A stretch of DNA of 9,526 nt from Bacteroidia bacterium (lineage in GTDB: Bacteria > Bacteroidota > Bacteroidia > Bacteroidales > Azobacteroidaceae), in contig BNTP01000075.1 in the NCBI GenBank assembly GCA_025996695.1, positions 1 to 9,526 of the forward strand. Direction: 5' to 3'. A model generated the notes under the pieces. That model was not told the DNA's origin and did not search any database. It saw only the letters and a list, made by a program, of their open reading frames with translations. A program made the position numbers and the translations under genes. Of this stretch, positions 6,162 through 9,526 are shown in pieces (the first letter of the stretch is position 1; every line of letters starts with the position of its first letter).

Positions 6162-7037
6162 ATGAAAATTCTTTTTATAATAAATCCTGTTTCAGGCTCC
6201 GGAGCCGGTAATAAATTGCCTAAGGTAATAGCCGGAATGCCTGAATATAAGGATGTAGATTACCAAATCGTATTCACTGAACAGGTCGGACACGCGGCGA
6301 TTTTGGCGAAAGAGGCGAGCGTCGACGGAAATTACACGCACATCATCGCTGTGGGTGGCGATGGCACGGTGAATGAAGTCGGGACAACGTTATACGGTAG
6401 CAATAGTGCTTTCGGCGTTATTCCGGTTGGCAGCGGCAACGGTTTTGCCCGCCATGTCAAGTACTCTCTAAGTATGAAAAAAGCGTTGAGACAAATGCTT
6501 TCGACCCATTATTCTTACATTGACATGGTGGAAATGAACGGACATTTTTTCCTGAATGTGAGTGGTGTCGGCTTCGATGCGGAAATTGCCCATACGTTTG
6601 GCAAATTTAAGATGCGGGGGGTGATTTCTTACATTTGCGCTGCACTCAAAGTGCTATTCTTCTATAAAGAAAAAGAATATGACATCACGTATGACGGCAA
6701 AACCATCCGAAAAAAAGGCTTTATTCTCAGTTTTGCAAATAGCAGTCAATATGGTAATAATGTGCACATTGCGCCTCACGCCTCATTGAAAAACGGCATG
6801 GTAAGCATCTGCATCATGCGCTGTCCACCCTTTTTTGGAATTGGTTTCCTCTTGAAATCCTTGCTAAGGGCAGATTTATCCCAGTTAAAATATTACGAAG
6901 AAATACAATGCAAAGAGGCTGTCATTGACGGATCGATACGAAACATCCATGTGGATGGAGAGCCCTTCACCGCGAATGAACCGATTAGATTGAAAGTCCA
7001 TGCCGGAGGAATTAAAATCATCAGTCTGCGGACTTAA
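6162..7037 (+). CDS. Diacylglycerol/lipid kinase, YegS/DgkB type
   Basis: This 291-residue cytoplasmic or membrane-associated kinase phosphorylates a lipid hydroxyl, such as that of diacylglycerol or a sphingoid base, with ATP. The DAGK catalytic fold is complete: INPVSGSG (7-14), the ATP-binding VGGDGTVNEV (64-73), PVGSGNGFARH (88-98), NVSGVGFDAEIA (132-143), and the C-terminal HVDGEP (263-268) that closes the second domain. Length is normal for the family. ATG 6162 lies 44 bases after the ligase stop, with no Shine-Dalgarno sequence or TAnnTTTG box in the gap, so co-transcription with the fusion gene is likely. Family members recycle diacylglycerol released during envelope polymer synthesis, which fits a neighbourhood of glycosyl and nucleotidyl transfer. 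Lipid specificity cannot be read. A group II intron relic begins about 20 bases after the stop, on the opposite strand. Confidence 0.92.
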   Translation: MKILFIINPVSGSGAGNKLPKVIAGMPEYKDVDYQIVFTEQVGHAAILAKEASVDGNYTHIIAVGGDGTVNEVGTTLYGSNSAFGVIPVGSGNGFARHVKYSLSMKKALRQMLSTHYSYIDMVEMNGHFFLNVSGVGFDAEIAHTFGKFKMRGVISYICAALKVLFFYKEKEYDITYDGKTIRKKGFILSFANSSQYGNNVHIAPHASLKNGMVSICIMRCPPFFGIGFLLKSLLRADLSQLKYYEEIQCKEAVIDGSIRNIHVDGEPFTANEPIRLKVHAGGIKIISLRT

Positions 7038-7058
7038 AACTGATGGCTGCGAGTTCAA

Positions 7059-7593
7059 TTGTTTCCATATGACCATAAGAAGCCGTCGTCGGTTCCATTC
7101 ATCTATCCTCTCAAGTAGGCGCGTCATATCTGCTAACTTATAGTAATTGACCCAGCCTCTGTTGAAGTATCTGCAGGCTGCCTTGCGGTGTCCCCGTTAA
7201 CGTCGGCTCTAGCTTGCCCCCTATTTCTACGCCAGCTCGCAGGTATTTATGGATGAGAGAGATGACTCGCCTGTCCTTGATTGTCCGCGACGGCACTTCT
7301 ATCAGTTTACTCTGATTCACGGTGTCAAAGCACTTTTCCAAATCCATATCAACCGCGTATTTATAACCCGCGTCAACATATATTTGTACTTTCTGCAACG
7401 CCTGATGTGCACTGCGTTTCGGGCGAAAGCCATCGCTGTTGTCCGAAAACTGTGGTTCATAAACCTGGGTCAAGACTTGGTTGATGGCCAGTAACATCAT
7501 CTTGTCAATTAATGTCGGGATGCCTAACTTCCGTTTGCCGCCATCACTCTTGGGTATTTCTGCCCTCCCGCATAGCTCTCGAGTGCCGCTCTA
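7059..7593 (-). pseudogene. Group II intron reverse transcriptase/maturase, internally deleted
   Basis: Reading on the minus strand, the recognisable protein starts near 7570 with RAEIPKSDGGKRKLGIPTLI, after an in-frame stop at 7593-7591. It continues through INQVLTQVYEPQFSDNSDGF, RPKRSAHQAL and YAVDMDLEKCFDTVN to TGTPQGS near 7175. This covers the early palm-finger motifs of the LtrA-type family. The stretch that should carry the catalytic YADD is deleted. The sequence then jumps, in another frame, to the maturase (GIIM) domain: RYFNRGWVNYYKLADM and RLLERIDEWNRRRLLMVIWK, ending near 7059. The C-terminal tail beyond that is gone. The ATG at 7500 is internal and not a true start. The N-terminal RT motifs before 7570 are also missing. 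The protein cannot support retrotransposition. Confidence 0.88.
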
Positions 7594-8092
7594 CCGTTTT
7601 GTGGACAGGTATCTTCCGATTTTTTCTGCTTTCTTTCTTTCATTCGGCAACTTGAATTTTTTACACTTATTAAAGTTCAGCCCTTCGTACGTCGGGAGTC
7701 CTCATTTGTACCGTTTTTCATCGGAGCAAGCTCGTTCCCCGGACTACTTTGGGCTACGGCGGCCTTCTCATTGCGATTGCTAGCCGTCTTTCTGTTTTGA
7801 TCCTTCCTTACGTCTGTGAGACCTCCCGTGGGAAGACATTTAACTTCCATTCCCGTGTAACAGCATTATTTACACTCCGATTTACGGATAGTATTTGGAC
7901 TTCGTTTTGTCTGGCAAACTCGTCCAATCGGTTGCGCATGATGTTGTTCGTTTGACTCGGTTCGGGACTTTGCCGCCGGCTTCATTCAGATTCCTCGTCG
8001 CTACGGACAACCTTGCGATGAGCTAAAGGCTGGCTACTACCTACCCCCATAGTGGATTTGTTCCACCCGGTTAATTGTCATGCACGGCGCAC
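7059..8092 (-). mobile_element. Degraded group II intron inserted after a terminator
   Basis: The intron reads on the minus strand. Its 5' end is visible as GTGCGCC at 8092-8086, matching the GUGCG start of bacterial group II introns. The roughly 500 bases from 8092 to 7594 hold no coding frame I could recognise and fit the structured RNA domains I-III before the maturase. The maturase relic follows. The 3' portion, including the catalytic domain V and domain VI, is absent: the element stops within about 20 bases of the lipid kinase stop codon. The 5' end abuts the T-tract of an intrinsic terminator (8094-8124), the insertion preference known for class C introns. The maturase sequence also resembles that class by eye. 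The element cannot splice or move. Confidence 0.75.
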
Positions 8093-8093
8093 C

Positions 8094-8124
8094 AAAAAAA
8101 GCACCGACTCTCACAAGTCAGTGC
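8094..8124 (-). terminator. Intrinsic terminator, insertion site of the intron
   Basis: Read on the minus strand, GCACTGACT and AGTCGGTGC pair over nine positions (one G-T wobble) around a 6-base loop, followed by seven T residues. It would end transcription coming from the tail-fibre-like gene at 8279 and beyond. The intron 5' end begins one base after the T-tract. Confidence 0.8.
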
Positions 8125-8160
8125 CCTTCTTCAATAGTTACGGTTTATTTTTTTCTCATC

Positions 8161-8193
8161 CTGACTGGGGTTTCCCGAGGAAACCCCAGTCAG
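8161..8193. repeat. Perfect 15-base hairpin downstream of the tail-fibre gene
   Basis: CTGACTGGGGTTTCC and GGAAACCCCAGTCAG pair perfectly around a CGA loop. It is very stable, but neither strand has a T-tract afterwards, so it is not a canonical intrinsic terminator. It lies between the minus-strand gene's stop (8279) and the terminator at 8124, and could protect the mRNA 3' end or aid termination. A smaller imperfect inverted repeat, ACGTAAAGCCA against TGGTTTTACGT, is at 8200-8241. Confidence 0.7.
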
Positions 8194-8278
8194 TTAAGGA
8201 CGTAAAGCCATACAAACAAGACGAGGCTCTTGGTTTTACGTAGCAGTTGATGTTAAATACCGAATATCAATCGGTGCG

Positions 8279-9526
8279 TCATAAATATCCGATGCAGACA
8301 GATCTAGCAGTTGTTGTTGGCTGTTTCCCCGACCAGCCGCCTGTAGATGAAGACATCCCTTCCAGGTAATATTCAGAGGTGGATACCACGCGCATGACGA
8401 GGAACTCTACATGAGAGTCAGATATACGTTGGAACGAGCCGGTTGTCCAGAATGCGCCGGTACCGACCCCAGACCAGCTGGATGCTATTTGCATAGCTTG
8501 GGCCGGAGTCGGGAGGTGCATCTTCCGCTGTGAGCACGCATTCAAAGCTTGTGTCAGTGTATATTGGGTGGTCATGAAAGTATAGCAGGCGTTGTAAGCG
8601 GCTTGTTGAATAGGGGAACCGAAACGATATTCGCAATTGGCGATGGATGCCATATTACCGGCGTGCATGGCTTGTAGCATTTTCCAATCGGAGGAGGATA
8701 CGGCTCCACCATAATTGTTATTTGCTTCTGGTACAGTTGCATCGAGTACGATATTACCCCCGGATGTATAAGTCAACGCAGGCGAAGTCGCCGCGCCGAC
8801 CGAGGCAGTGGCCGTCCCGTTCAAGCGGATCGTCCCCGCGGTCGCCAAACTCCCAGCCGACCCGGTGGTGTTCTGATTCAGCGTCGGAATATCACTGGCA
8901 ACAATCGTACGCATCACAGCGGGTCCGTTCGCAGTCGCGGGTGAGGCAAGAAAGGACTTTGGCGTATAATTTATTTCCAAGATAGTCCGATACTTCGAGT
9001 AGGCACGCGTGGACATCAAACCGGCCGTGGTGGTCGTGGCAGTATCACTCGGAATCATTATACCTTGCTGTACCGCATTCGTCAGCCGCCCCTTTGCATC
9101 AACCACGAAGTACGGCACAGCGAATGTACCTCCCCAGGCGAGATATGTGTCACTGATAGGACCATAAGCGCCCGAATTCACAGTAGTATTTGCCAGCGTC
9201 GTGGCAATCGTCCCCGAACCAATTTGCGTGGCTGGCGCCGTCACATCACCCGTAAGAGCAAGCGTCTGCGTTTTGACCACCTTAACTGCGAGTGAGTCAC
9301 GCACCGCCGTCACAGACGGAGCCAGTGTGGTGCTCGCCGTGGTGAGATTGTTCTGCACCTGTGTCGGATGCACGTGGTCGCCCGCAGCATAACCCGCATC
9401 TGGCGTGCCTACGACGGCTGTGCCGGCGATTAACGGTAGGGCCGTAGCAAGGACATTTTTCGTGGCGCCCGTTGCGATATCGGCTAATTTCGTGCTGTCG
9501 GCTCCCGTTGCCAACATCGTGGCTTT
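8279..9526 (-). CDS. Tail-fibre/adhesin-like repeat protein with C-type-lectin-like end
   Basis: The frame is open to the right edge (ATG at 9517 is followed upstream by further sense codons), so the gene is probably 5'-partial; 412 residues are counted from that ATG. The first 260 residues are Thr/Ala/Gly-rich with motifs common in phage tail fibres and large Bacteroidetes surface proteins: AGDHVHPTQVQNNLTTAST (45-63), LTGDVTAPATQIGSGTIATT (88-107), FVVDAKGRLTNA (137-148) and ASDIPTLNQNTTGSA (207-221). Residues about 290-412 resemble the DUF1566/FGE-type C-type-lectin fold: LTQALNACSQRKMHLPT (321-337), GAFWTTG (354-360) and a terminal RSVCIGYL, with cysteines 295, 311, 328 and 408. It probably binds a surface or glycan. 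GC content is visibly higher than in the left-hand genes, consistent with transfer or prophage origin. No neighbouring phage genes are visible. Confidence 0.75.
   Translation of the reverse strand, partial: KATMLATGADSTKLADIATGATKNVLATALPLIAGTAVVGTPDAGYAAGDHVHPTQVQNNLTTASTTLAPSVTAVRDSLAVKVVKTQTLALTGDVTAPATQIGSGTIATTLANTTVNSGAYGPISDTYLAWGGTFAVPYFVVDAKGRLTNAVQQGIMIPSDTATTTTAGLMSTRAYSKYRTILEINYTPKSFLASPATANGPAVMRTIVASDIPTLNQNTTGSAGSLATAGTIRLNGTATASVGAATSPALTYTSGGNIVLDATVPEANNNYGGAVSSSDWKMLQAMHAGNMASIANCEYRFGSPIQQAAYNACYTFMTTQYTLTQALNACSQRKMHLPTPAQAMQIASSWSGVGTGAFWTTGSFQRISDSHVEFLVMRVVSTSEYYLEGMSSSTGGWSGKQPTTTARSVCIGYL

Noticed and set aside
7249..7955. Several plus-strand frames of 67-100 codons
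   Set aside because: They lie antisense to the maturase relic and structured intron RNA. None has motifs, and the protein family signal is clearly on the minus strand.
8052..8243. Plus-strand 63-codon frame
   Set aside because: It runs across the intron boundary, the terminator and the 15-base hairpin, so its openness is incidental.
8279..9526. Diversity-generating retroelement: lectin-like target protein near a reverse transcriptase
   Set aside because: The only reverse transcriptase here is an LtrA-type group II intron maturase with GIIM domain, lying beyond a terminator and in ruins. No near-copy (template repeat) of the 3' end of the fibre gene was seen in the window.

Overview
The window looks like accessory-flavoured chromosome from a member of the Bacteroidetes. 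The main evidence is three matches to the Bacteroidetes-type -7 promoter box TAnnTTTG, two of them with a TTTG -33 box 20 nt upstream, plus large genes that lack a Shine-Dalgarno sequence and have A-rich leaders. The degraded mobile elements (an IS1182-type transposase and a group II intron maturase) also resemble versions common in that phylum. No rRNA or tRNA gene was seen.

Layout. (1) At positions 1-428 on the minus strand there are three tightly packed small reading frames of unknown function. One overlaps the next by ATGA, and two are preceded by unusually strong Shine-Dalgarno sequences. (2) Positions 429-831 are AT-rich with no convincing gene. (3) A decayed IS1182-family element lies at about 832-1988, bounded by long imperfect inverted repeats and carrying an internally deleted, frameshifted transposase. 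(4) At 2102-2302 there is a broken YoeB/Txe-type toxin relic, preceded by a good promoter. (5) A plus-strand cluster of four intact genes covers 2312-7037: a family 2 glycosyltransferase, a PdxA-like protein that has lost its key active-site residues, a nucleotidyltransferase fused to an ATP-grasp ligase, and a YegS/DgkB-type lipid kinase. (6) A minus-strand group II intron relic spans about 7059-8092. It keeps its 5' end, has lost the middle of its maturase, and was cut off at the 3' end next to the lipid kinase stop codon. Its 5' end sits directly against the T-tract of an intrinsic terminator. (7) From 8279 to the right edge there is a minus-strand, higher-GC gene for a tail-fibre/adhesin-like repeat protein ending in a C-type-lectin-like domain.

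The four plus-strand genes probably form one functional neighbourhood, although the spacings (63, 206 and 44 bases) and a possible promoter before the second gene argue against a single simple operon. A glycosyltransferase, an activating nucleotidyltransferase, an ATP-dependent ligase and a lipid kinase together suggest synthesis or decoration of a lipid or cell-envelope glycoconjugate. This is inference from domain content only; the substrate is not visible. The most interesting points are the PdxA-like apparent pseudoenzyme, the nucleotidyltransferase-ATP-grasp fusion, and the large inverted array of 7-base units that separates their genes.
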